Made by a program: the position numbers and the translations under genes | Part shown: piece by piece, positions 34,924-42,561 of the stretch | Layout of the letters: the number at the start of each line of letters is the position of its first letter | Numbering within the stretch: the stretch's first letter is position 1 | Notes under the pieces: generated by a model | Databases searched by the model: none | What the model saw: the letters and a program-made list of their open reading frames with translations, nothing else | Told to the model about the DNA's origin: nothing | From: Bacteroidales bacterium | Lineage (GTDB): Bacteria; Bacteroidota; Bacteroidia; Bacteroidales; UBA932 | NCBI GenBank assembly: GCA_017447815.1 | Contig: JAFSMS010000078.1 | Span: forward strand, 1-49,170 | Length of the DNA stretch: 49,170 nt | Direction: 5' to 3'

Positions 34924-36095
34924 AGTCTCTCATATTCAAGCGCTGCCCAAATGAGCGGGCCGATGCCCTTGGGGTCATTCGCGCGCACGCGTTCATTAAT
35001 GTAATACTCGTAGTCTCCCCTTCTGTTGTCCTTGCCGCCCAGACCGGCCACTTCGCAGCACTGGTTCAGGTTCACCAGGCCGTCCTCTTCCGTCACAAAC
35101 GTTTTCAGGAGGGATTCATAGGCCTGGACGGCGCCTTCCCGGTTTCCGAGGAAACCCAGGCGGCAGCCCTTGAGCCAGGCGTAGGTGAACATGGCGCTGC
35201 AGGTGGCCTCCAGGTAATTCCCTTCCCGATAGGGCTGGTCCAGCACCTGGAACCACATGCCGGTGGTCTTGTCGGCAAACAGCGGCAGCACCTGATACAG
35301 ATTGTTCAGAATCCCGATGAGGACATCCTTGTAGGAGCCGTCCTGCAGGATTTCAATCACATCGACAAGCGCCATGCAGTACCAGCCCAAGGCGCGCCCC
35401 CAGGCGTGGTCGCTCTGACCGGTCTCCGGATCGCACCAGAACATGCTGTGACTGGAATCCCAGGCGTGGCGCAGAAGCCCGGTCGAAGGGTCCAGGGTAT
35501 AGTCGTAAACGGTGGCGAACTGGTGGACGATGTCCCCGTAATTCCGCTCCCGTTCCAGGCTGTCGGCAACGAAGCGGGCGGTATATTCGGCATAGAACGG
35601 CTGGGCCATATACAGGCCGTCCAACCACATCTGCTCCGGATAGACCTGCTTGTGCCAGAAGCCGCCTTCCGGGGTACGGGGCTGGTCCTGGATCTGGCTG
35701 TAGAGGCTGTCCATGGCCGCGCGGTACTTCTGCTTGCCCGTGATGTCATAGAGTTGGAAAAGCGTACGGCCGGGGCAGATATGGTCCGTGGAGAAATTGG
35801 ATTTCTTGTACTTGTAGATGGCGCCGTTCCCGTCGATGATGGCATCGTACCAGGCGTCCACGTAGGACAGGAAAGACGCATTGCTGCTTCCGGCATGGGT
35901 ATAGACGTCCAGGATGGCCTTCAGTTCCAGCCCGGTGGTGTAGTTCCATTTGAGTTTCCCTTCCTGGCCGTCGATATAACTTGCCTCGGGGTTTCGGGCC
36001 ATCTCCGAAAGGACAACCCTCTCTGACAGCGGAGCCTTGGCCGCGTTACAGGCGGTCAAGGCTGCTGCCAATAAGATGAATACAGATTTTCGCAT
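34920..36095 (-). CDS. GH105-type unsaturated uronyl hydrolase, lipoprotein
   Basis: The 391-residue protein has a lipoprotein signal (ALTAC, Cys at 16) and the (alpha/alpha)6 barrel of YteR-like enzymes. It shows the WHKQVYPEQMWLDGLYMAQPF stretch with a conserved Asp, and SDHAWGRALGWYCMALVD. It removes the unsaturated uronic acid from oligouronides, releasing 4-deoxy-5-hexosulose uronate for KduI. GH88 is related, but the sequence fits GH105 better. Its ATG follows the CE12-CE8 stop directly and its stop overlaps the PL1 start, so it is coupled on both sides. Confidence 0.92.
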   Translation of the reverse strand: MRKSVFILLAAALTACNAAKAPLSERVVLSEMARNPEASYIDGQEGKLKWNYTTGLELKAILDVYTHAGSSNASFLSYVDAWYDAIIDGNGAIYKYKKSNFSTDHICPGRTLFQLYDITGKQKYRAAMDSLYSQIQDQPRTPEGGFWHKQVYPEQMWLDGLYMAQPFYAEYTARFVADSLERERNYGDIVHQFATVYDYTLDPSTGLLRHAWDSSHSMFWCDPETGQSDHAWGRALGWYCMALVDVIEILQDGSYKDVLIGILNNLYQVLPLFADKTTGMWFQVLDQPYREGNYLEATCSAMFTYAWLKGCRLGFLGNREGAVQAYESLLKTFVTEEDGLVNLNQCCEVAGLGGKDNRRGDYEYYINERVRANDPKGIGPLIWAALEYERL

Positions 36096-37757
36096 CTACT
36101 TGTTGTTATAAGGGTCCCAGACGATGCCGTCCGCTTCCTGATACATGACCTTCCCGAATGAATACTCCCCTGCCTCCTTTTCCGTCAACTGGTGGGACCA
36201 GCCCACGCGGGGCCCCCGGGCTCCCGGACCGAAGTTCCGGAACTCGGCGTAATAGGAATTTTCCTTGGTATTGGGCTTGCCGTCCTTCTCCCAGTCATGC
36301 CAGCCTTCCGGCAGGATGTGGCTTCCCAGTTCGCAGCCGATGAACACCGTCTTGGCATAGGCGCCCCACGGACGTCCGAGATAACACTTGTCAATCCCTT
36401 CGTCGGCCGTGAGGCGACAGCCTACAAACACGTATCCATATTTTTGGCCTTCCAGGGTGGAGGCGGCCGTTACATAAGAGTTTTTCTTGGAGCGGATTTC
36501 ACAGCCTTCGAAATAAGCGATACTGGGGCCGAAAATGAAATCCGTGGTGCCTTCGATATAGCAGTCCTTGAAATAGTTGCGCTTGATGCCGCCGGACTTT
36601 CCGAAACGGCCGTAAGTATAAAGCGTGTCCTGATTGCCCAGGAAACGGCAGCGGTTGAAGAAAAGGAAGTCTCCGTCGGTGAAGACGGCTACGGCCTGGC
36701 CGATTTCCTTCCCTTCCCCGGAGGAATTCTCAAAGGTAATGTCCTCGAAAGTGATATAACTGGCGTGGATATACACGGAGGCGCTTCCGGAGGTTCCCAT
36801 CGGGAAATCGCGGCCGGGCCACATTTTCCTGGCATATTTGTCAAAGGTGAGGATGGTGTTCTCTGCATCCTCGCCCTTGAAGTGTACGCGGAACTTGCTG
36901 TGCGGGATGCTGATTTCCTCCTTGTAAACACCCTTGCGGATGAGCACGGTGGTGATTTCCTGATGGCTGTAGTCCGGAATGGCGTTCACGGCTTCCTGTA
37001 CGGTCATGTAGTCGCCGTGGCCGTCGGCCGATACGACGATATGGTAGCGGACCAGATGGCCGGCGATGGCGGGAATCTGCTCCCGGATTTTTTCACAGAC
37101 GATTTCCGTCACCTTGCGGGCTCCGCAGGCGACGGTGTGGGTGTTGTCGTTCTTGCCGGTGGAGATCATGAAATAGGCCTTGGAGACCTCGTCCCCGATG
37201 CTTTCCAGCCAATCCAGCGTGGGAGTGGTGATATCCAGCAGGGTTACGTCCTTCTCCGCGGCCACCGCTTTCATGGCGGCGGGATAGTCCATGTGGCAGT
37301 TCCGGTCCAACACACCGTCCTTGAACCAGCGGCGGGCCACCGGCGTAAGGAGCACCGGGATGCCGCCCTTTTCACGCACCTTGTCCACAAACATGCGGAG
37401 ATTGTCCTGATAGGCGCCCCAGGGAGCGGCATAGCGGGCGGGGTCGTCCTTCTTGGCATCGTTATGGCCGAACTCGATGAACACATAATCGCCGGGCTTC
37501 ACGGCCTCGTAAACCTTGTCCCACAGGCCCAGGTCAATGAAACTCTTGGTGCTGCGGCCGTTCTGGGCATAATTGACCACCCGGAACTCGCCGTCCAGGA
37601 AGTTTTGGAACATCATGCCCCAGCCCCGCTCGGGATTGGTGCCTCCCTTCAGGTCTTTTTCGGCCATGGTGCTGTCTCCCATCAGATGGATGGTGGTGAA
37701 GGAAGACAGGCTGAGCCACAAAAGGGCTGCAGCGGCCATTAAAAAACTCTTTCTCAT
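36096..37757 (-). CDS. Bifunctional CE12 acetylesterase - CE8 pectin methylesterase
   Basis: The 553-residue secreted protein joins two esterases after a signal peptide of about 22 residues. The SGNH/CE12 half (about 23-232) has the nucleophile Ser29 in GDST, GHND (97-100) and Asp204/His207 in DNTH. The CE8 half (about 238-545) is a beta-helix with Gln354, Gln376/Asp377 in NQD, Asp406 in TDFIFG, and Arg462/Trp464 in GRPW, the expected methylesterase catalytic set. It would strip acetyl and methyl groups from pectin before the lyase and polygalacturonase act. Its ATG overlaps the GH28 stop by four bases. Confidence 0.94.
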   Translation of the reverse strand: MRKSFLMAAAALLWLSLSSFTTIHLMGDSTMAEKDLKGGTNPERGWGMMFQNFLDGEFRVVNYAQNGRSTKSFIDLGLWDKVYEAVKPGDYVFIEFGHNDAKKDDPARYAAPWGAYQDNLRMFVDKVREKGGIPVLLTPVARRWFKDGVLDRNCHMDYPAAMKAVAAEKDVTLLDITTPTLDWLESIGDEVSKAYFMISTGKNDNTHTVACGARKVTEIVCEKIREQIPAIAGHLVRYHIVVSADGHGDYMTVQEAVNAIPDYSHQEITTVLIRKGVYKEEISIPHSKFRVHFKGEDAENTILTFDKYARKMWPGRDFPMGTSGSASVYIHASYITFEDITFENSSGEGKEIGQAVAVFTDGDFLFFNRCRFLGNQDTLYTYGRFGKSGGIKRNYFKDCYIEGTTDFIFGPSIAYFEGCEIRSKKNSYVTAASTLEGQKYGYVFVGCRLTADEGIDKCYLGRPWGAYAKTVFIGCELGSHILPEGWHDWEKDGKPNTKENSYYAEFRNFGPGARGPRVGWSHQLTEKEAGEYSFGKVMYQEADGIVWDPYNNK

Positions 37758-39217
37758 AATAATTCGCCGTTTACGCGTACGTTGTCAAAAGAAACATTGC
37801 TGGCAAAATGCACCTCAGCGCCCTTGGCGGCGGTGAAAACGCAGTCGTGGAAATCCAGGTTGCTCACGGGCAGTTCCGGAAGGCCGTTGATATAAATGGC
37901 CTGCTTGGCGCCCGAACAAACCACGTTGGAGATATGCATGTCGCGGAATTCCGGCGTGGTTTCATCGACGGGCCGGATGTCGGCCGAGGCGTCATCGCCC
38001 TTGTCGGAAGCGGCGACGCCGGCATAGTAGAGATTGAAGATAACGCCGTACGAGACGATGTCTTTCATGTAAATCCTGTCACACCAGATGTTCTTGACCA
38101 CACCGCCGCGGCCGCGGGTGCTCTTGAAACGGAGCCCGACGTCCGTTCCCAGGAAACGGCAGTCGCTCACCCAGATGTTCTCCACGCCGCCGCTCATCTC
38201 GCTGCCCACCACGAAACCGCCATGGCCGTGGTAAACGGTGCAGTCCTTGATGATGAGGTTCTTGCAGGGAATGCCGTGACGGCGGCCGTCGACGTCCTTG
38301 CCGGACTTGATGCAGATGGCGTCGTCTCCCACATCGAAGGAAGAGCCCACCAGAAGGACATTCTCGCAGGCCTCAATATCGATTCCGTCACCATTGGTGG
38401 AATAGTGCGGATTACGGACAGTGATGTTCTTCACGGTCAGGTGCTTGCACCAGAGCGGATGCAGGTTCCAACAGGGAGAATTCTGGAAGGAGACACCCTC
38501 CAGCAGCACCCTTTCGCAGCCGCGGAAACTCAGCAGGACCGGACGGAGGAAGGTCTTGATTTCCTGCTCGTCCAGGGACGGGTCCTGGTAATTGAGGGAA
38601 CCGGCGGTGGCACGGGCCTTGGCATAGCCGGCATCCGGGTACCAGACCGACCCGTCGTCGGAAAGGAGACCGCCGCGGGCGACGACCGTTTTCCAGATGT
38701 CGTCCCCTACCTTGCGGCGCTTGACTTCCCGCCAGGCATCTCCGTTGCCGTCGATGACGCCCTCACCGGTGATGGCGATGTCCGTCACGCCCTCGGCATG
38801 AAGGGGGGAAAGGCAGCGGCGTACGTCCAGCCCTTCGAAATTGGTATCGATGATGGGATACAGGTCCTGGTCCGTGGAGAATACGATGATGGCATCCTTG
38901 TCCAGATTGAGTTCGATATGGCTCTTAAAGCCGATGGGGCCGGTGAACCAGATGCCGGCGGGCACCACCAGACGACCGCCTCCCAGGGAGGAAAGATGGT
39001 CGATGGCACGGGCAAAAGCCTCCGTATTGAGGGCTACGCCGTCCCCGATGCCGCCAAAATCCGTCAGGACGACACTGCGGGAAGGAATGTCAGGGAGTTC
39101 CACCCGGGGCATTTCGAAAGGAAGACCGGAATACACTTCGTCCGCCACTTCACGAGGGGCACAGGCGGCGAGCAGGACAGAGGCTAAGGCCAGAAGGAAA
39201 AACTTGAATCCTTTCAT
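37754..39217 (-). CDS. GH28 polygalacturonase lipoprotein
   Basis: The 487-residue protein has a lipoprotein signal (VLLAAC, Cys at 19) and a right-handed beta-helix. GH28 motifs are visible: NGDGID with Asp277 (usual NTD), GDD with Asp298/299, GHG with His332, and RFK in place of the usual RIK. It hydrolyses alpha-1,4-galacturonan; the long inserts make an exo- or oligogalacturonide-specific role likely but unproven. It is the first gene of the pectin cluster, with its promoter at 39244-39251 and a predicted leader of about 21 bases. Confidence 0.93.
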   Translation of the reverse strand: MKGFKFFLLALASVLLAACAPREVADEVYSGLPFEMPRVELPDIPSRSVVLTDFGGIGDGVALNTEAFARAIDHLSSLGGGRLVVPAGIWFTGPIGFKSHIELNLDKDAIIVFSTDQDLYPIIDTNFEGLDVRRCLSPLHAEGVTDIAITGEGVIDGNGDAWREVKRRKVGDDIWKTVVARGGLLSDDGSVWYPDAGYAKARATAGSLNYQDPSLDEQEIKTFLRPVLLSFRGCERVLLEGVSFQNSPCWNLHPLWCKHLTVKNITVRNPHYSTNGDGIDIEACENVLLVGSSFDVGDDAICIKSGKDVDGRRHGIPCKNLIIKDCTVYHGHGGFVVGSEMSGGVENIWVSDCRFLGTDVGLRFKSTRGRGGVVKNIWCDRIYMKDIVSYGVIFNLYYAGVAASDKGDDASADIRPVDETTPEFRDMHISNVVCSGAKQAIYINGLPELPVSNLDFHDCVFTAAKGAEVHFASNVSFDNVRVNGELL

Positions 39218-39243
39218 CGGTTGTCAGTCAAAGTGTTCGGATG

Positions 39244-39251
39244 CAAATATA
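39244..39251 (-). promoter_or_regulatory. -7 element of the pectin cluster promoter
   Basis: Minus-strand TATATTTG matches TAnnTTTG exactly. Transcription is expected to start near 39238, 21 bases before the GH28 ATG. No TTTG stands at the -33 position; that position is occupied by the operator-like site at 39270-39285. Confidence 0.65.
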
Positions 39252-39269
39252 AGGTATTTTTCCTAATTT

Positions 39270-39285
39270 CCGTTACCGGGCACGG
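39270..39285. promoter_or_regulatory. Candidate LacI-family operator 1
   Basis: CCGTTACCGGGCACGG is a 16-bp pseudo-palindrome (six of eight pairs match) with a central CCGG, the usual LacI-family operator centre. It covers the -33 region of the pectin cluster promoter. Its middle 13 bases are repeated in inverted orientation at 39339-39351. Confidence 0.65.
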
Positions 39286-39336
39286 AAAAATTTTCAACAT
39301 TTTTTGAAAACCGCATTGGAGGCCCTTCAGAGGCCA

Positions 39337-39352
39337 CTGTGCCCGGTAACGA
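39337..39352. promoter_or_regulatory. Candidate LacI-family operator 2
   Basis: CTGTGCCCGGTAACGA matches the reverse complement of operator 1 at 14 of 16 positions. Its centre is 67 bp from that of operator 1, and it lies about 20 bp upstream of the -33 element of the regulator gene. Confidence 0.6.
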
Positions 39353-39370
39353 AAAATTTAAATAATCCAC

Positions 39371-39401
39371 TTTGAGATAGAAAAAATATTGTCTATCTTT
39401 G
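39371..39401 (+). promoter_or_regulatory. Promoter of the LacI-family gene
   Basis: TTTG (39371-39374), 19 bases, then TATCTTTG (39394-39401): a full match to the Bacteroidota consensus. With the five-base spacing seen at rnpB, transcription begins at about 39407, the first base of the proposed GTG start codon. Confidence 0.75.
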
Positions 39402-39406
39402 CCCGT

Positions 39407-40453
39407 GTGGAAAAGGTAACCATCAACGATATCGCCCGCCTCACCGGCCTGTCCAAAGGCACGGTGGACCGCGTGCTGCACAACCGGGGGGAAGTCTCCA
39501 AAAAGAGTTATGAAAAAGTGATGGCCGTCATCCGGGAAAAAGGCTACGAGCCCAATCTGTACGCCTCGCTCCTGGCCAACAAGAAACATAGGGTCATCGC
39601 CATCGTCCTCCCCCACCCCGAGCCCGGCTCCTACTGGGACCTGGCCGTCAGCGGCATCGAGAAAGCCACCGAGGAGGAACGTCAGTTCGGCATCGAAACC
39701 ACCCTGTACACCTACGACGAATTCAGGGCCGATTCATTCCGGGAAGTTTGCGCCCAGGTGCTTCAGAGCCAGCCTTCCGGCGTGGTCATCGCCCCCATTT
39801 TCCAGTACGAGACCCAGGTGTTCGTCCAGGAACTCGGCACCCGGCAGATTCCCTATGTTTTCGTGGACACCAAACTGGACAGCCCCGCCGGGCACCTTGC
39901 CTTCTACGGCATCCCCACCTACAAGAGCGGCTATCTGTGCGCCGACATGCTCCTCCAGGGAGAAAAAGTCAGGGAAGTGCTCGTCGTGAGGATCATGCGG
40001 GACAAGGAACGCCAGAGCGACCCCACCATCCTCCGCCGTGCGGGCTTTTTGGACTACATGCGGGAGAACAACCCCGGCTGCACCATCCGGAGCATTTTCG
40101 TAAGTCCGACGGATGCGGCGGCCACCGACGAGGCCCTGTCGGCCTTTTTCGCGGAATTCCCCGGGGTAAGGCACCTTGTGATGTTCAATTCCCGCATCCA
40201 CCTCATCGTCCCCTATCTGGAACGTTATCCCATCCCGGGAATGCGGGTCATCGGCTTCGACAACCTGGGCGCCAACATCAAGGCCCTGGAAAACGGGACG
40301 GTGAGCATGCTCATCGCCCAGCACCCCGAGAAACAGGTCCAGAAAGCCATCCATACCCTGTCGGAATACATGGTTTTCCAGCGCAAACCCGAAGTGGCCG
40401 ACAACCACATGCACATGGACCTTCTGACCCGCTACAACGTAGAAGATTATTGA
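39407..40453 (+). CDS. LacI-family transcriptional regulator, probable pectin cluster repressor
   Basis: The 348-residue protein has an N-terminal LacI helix-turn-helix (residues 3-50: VTINDIARLTGLSKGTVDRV) and a hinge (YEPNLYASLLAN). A periplasmic-binding-protein-like sensor domain runs from about 60 to 340. GTG at 39407 is chosen as start: it retains the whole HTH, and an upstream TTG at 39389 would lie before the predicted transcription start. No ATG fits. The gene diverges from the pectin cluster and shares two candidate operators with it. It ends seven bases inside the convergent GH43 gene. A uronate or KDG-type ligand is likely but inferred from context only. Confidence 0.9.
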   Translation: MEKVTINDIARLTGLSKGTVDRVLHNRGEVSKKSYEKVMAVIREKGYEPNLYASLLANKKHRVIAIVLPHPEPGSYWDLAVSGIEKATEEERQFGIETTLYTYDEFRADSFREVCAQVLQSQPSGVVIAPIFQYETQVFVQELGTRQIPYVFVDTKLDSPAGHLAFYGIPTYKSGYLCADMLLQGEKVREVLVVRIMRDKERQSDPTILRRAGFLDYMRENNPGCTIRSIFVSPTDAAATDEALSAFFAEFPGVRHLVMFNSRIHLIVPYLERYPIPGMRVIGFDNLGANIKALENGTVSMLIAQHPEKQVQKAIHTLSEYMVFQRKPEVADNHMHMDLLTRYNVEDY

Positions 40454-42099
40454 ATCTGCAACTCCCGCACATCCAGCCAGCCGCTGTCGTTGCACGGGGC
40501 ATAGCGGTTGCAGAAAAAGCCGAACTTGGCGCCGATCCACATTTCGGGCCGGGCCGTAAAGGCTTCCTTGACAGTCTTATACCGTTTTCCGTCCTGGGAA
40601 TAACTGAAGCGGCAGACAGCCTCGGGCACATTTCCCTTCACCGTCTTGGGGGTCACCTCCAGTTTCACCCAGACTTCCCGCACCGCCCTTGAAGGATAAC
40701 GGACGGCGGGAACGTTTCCGGAAGAATACGGGAAGGACTGCTTTTCCCACGAATAGGACAGGACGGCCAGTTCCCGGCTGCGCTCCTCCCCTCCCTTATC
40801 GGCGCCCTGGCAAGTCACGTATTCCAGACGCGCACCCTTTTCCGTATCGGTGAAACGGAGCAGGGCATAATCGTTCCCCATCACCAGGAAGCCGGCCTCC
40901 TCGCCCCTGAGCGAAGGATTCGGACGGAAAACCAGCCGGGCCGTGAGGGTGAAACTCTCTGCCGGGAATTTCTGCAGCAGAAGGTTCCGGCAGTTCCAAA
41001 GACCCGTCCTTCCCTCCTGCTCCACGGAATAAAGACGGACGCCGCCTCCCGACAGGGCCGAATGCCAATACGGCGAGGGGATGGCCGGATACTGCCACTC
41101 CAGGCCGATGCCGTAAGGGCCGACAGCCGGGGCTCCGCTCCCGGCCGGGCCGTCCCGGAACGCAGGGCCCACGCCCTCCTCCACCGGCTGTCCCACGCCG
41201 TCCCCGTCCGGGTCTTCGCCGATGACGGGCCATCCGTCCGGCCGCCAGGTCATGGGCTGCAGGTGCACGATGCGGCCATAGGCGCCATTGTCCTGGAAAT
41301 GTACGAACCAGTCAGCCCCGTCCGGACTTTCCACCCAGGCCCCCTGGTGCGGCCCGTTCACGGTTCCCCGCGCCCAGGCCATCACGATCCGCTCCTCGTA
41401 AGGGCCCCAGGGGCTCTCGGAACGGAGAACCGTCTGCCATCCGGTGGCGACGCCGCCGGCCGGAGCGAAGATATAGTACCTTCCGCCCCGCTTGTAAAAC
41501 TTGGTACCCTCGATGGTGGGCTGGGTCAGGTGGCCGTCGAAAACAATCCGGGAAGGCCCTGTCAGACGGGTGCCGTCCGGACTCATCGGAGCCACGAAAA
41601 GGACGCTCTTCAGCCCGGCGCGGGACCCGGCGCAACCATGTGACAGATAGGCTTTTCCATCCTCATCCCAGAAGGGGCAGGGGTCGATGAAACCCTTTTC
41701 CCGGACCAGCCATACCGGCTTTTCCCAAGGGCCGGCGGGATCCTGGCTGCGAACCATGAAGATCCCGCGGTCGGGGTCTCCGCAAAAGATGTAAAACCAC
41801 CCGTCATGATAGCGGATGGCAGGTGCCCATACCCCGTTTCCATGCTGCACCGTCTCGCGGAACAGCGGGTCATACGAAGTCAGGGCGGCGCCTACCGGTT
41901 CCCAGTTCACAAGGTCCCGCGAATGCAGGACGGGAAGCCCGGGAAAACAGTTGAACGAGGATGCCGTCATGTAGTAATCCTCGCCCACCCGGCAGACGTC
42001 CGGGTCACTGTAATCCATATGCAGGATGGGATTGCGGTAATGCTGTGCGCCCAGGGGCAGGCATGCCAGCAAGGCGGCAAGTACGAGGAGACGTTTCAT
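40447..42099 (-). CDS. Glycoside hydrolase family 43 protein
   Basis: The 550-residue secreted enzyme has a signal peptide ending LGAQ (residue 19) and a GH43 propeller. The three acidic residues are seen in YSDPDV (base), GFIDPCPFWDEDG (modulator) and PTIEGTKFYKR (acid). A C-terminal beta-sandwich (about 330-550) resembles the concanavalin-like domain of family 43 enzymes. Its N-terminal part parallels the GH43 at 4604-6166 but the rest differs. It probably releases arabinose or xylose from pectin side chains. The ATG overlaps the recX stop (ATGA), so it is the last gene of the rlmN-recX operon and may escape LacI control. Confidence 0.88.
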   Translation of the reverse strand: MKRLLVLAALLACLPLGAQHYRNPILHMDYSDPDVCRVGEDYYMTASSFNCFPGLPVLHSRDLVNWEPVGAALTSYDPLFRETVQHGNGVWAPAIRYHDGWFYIFCGDPDRGIFMVRSQDPAGPWEKPVWLVREKGFIDPCPFWDEDGKAYLSHGCAGSRAGLKSVLFVAPMSPDGTRLTGPSRIVFDGHLTQPTIEGTKFYKRGGRYYIFAPAGGVATGWQTVLRSESPWGPYEERIVMAWARGTVNGPHQGAWVESPDGADWFVHFQDNGAYGRIVHLQPMTWRPDGWPVIGEDPDGDGVGQPVEEGVGPAFRDGPAGSGAPAVGPYGIGLEWQYPAIPSPYWHSALSGGGVRLYSVEQEGRTGLWNCRNLLLQKFPAESFTLTARLVFRPNPSLRGEEAGFLVMGNDYALLRFTDTEKGARLEYVTCQGADKGGEERSRELAVLSYSWEKQSFPYSSGNVPAVRYPSRAVREVWVKLEVTPKTVKGNVPEAVCRFSYSQDGKRYKTVKEAFTARPEMWIGAKFGFFCNRYAPCNDSGWLDVRELQIQ

Positions 42100-42557
42100 A
42101 ATCCTATCTTTTTCAGGGCCTCTTCCACCGCAGCGTACTCATACCCGCGGGACAGGCCGAACTTTAACATCTTGAGCCGGAACTGGGGGTCCCCCTCCAG
42201 GGTCCGGGCCTTGGCGGCGAGCAGCCTCTCCAGTTTATCGGCCGCCCTGCCGGGCTCCACTTCTTCCAGGGCCGCGGCGATAGCGTCCTCGGAAATGCCC
42301 TTTGAACGCAGTTGGAAGCGGATCTTAATCGGCCCCCAACCCTGCAGGCCCGCCTTTTCCCGGGCGAAGGCGCCGGCATAGCGGACATCGTCCACATACT
42401 TTTCCTCCACCAGCGCGGCGAGCACGCGGGCAGCCGCCTCCGCATCTCCGTCCAGGGCCTTCAAGGCCTTCCGGTACACGTCGGAAGAGCAGTATTCCGC
42501 CTTGGAACAGCGTTTCTGCAGGCGGGAAAGGCAACGGGCATACTCCGGATTCTCCAT
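42096..42557 (-). CDS. recX: Regulatory protein RecX
   Basis: The 153-residue cytoplasmic protein modulates RecA filaments. It is built of three-helix repeats, with the family stretches VRYAGAFAREKAG, GPIKIRFQLRSKGIS and FLxxRGY-like SRGYEYAAVEEAL near the C-terminus. Its recA partner is in this window (from 48444) but not adjacent. It lies four bases after the patatin gene and overlaps the GH43 start by four bases. Confidence 0.92.
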   Translation of the reverse strand: MENPEYARCLSRLQKRCSKAEYCSSDVYRKALKALDGDAEAAARVLAALVEEKYVDDVRYAGAFAREKAGLQGWGPIKIRFQLRSKGISEDAIAAALEEVEPGRAADKLERLLAAKARTLEGDPQFRLKMLKFGLSRGYEYAAVEEALKKIGL

Positions 42558-42561
42558 CGGC

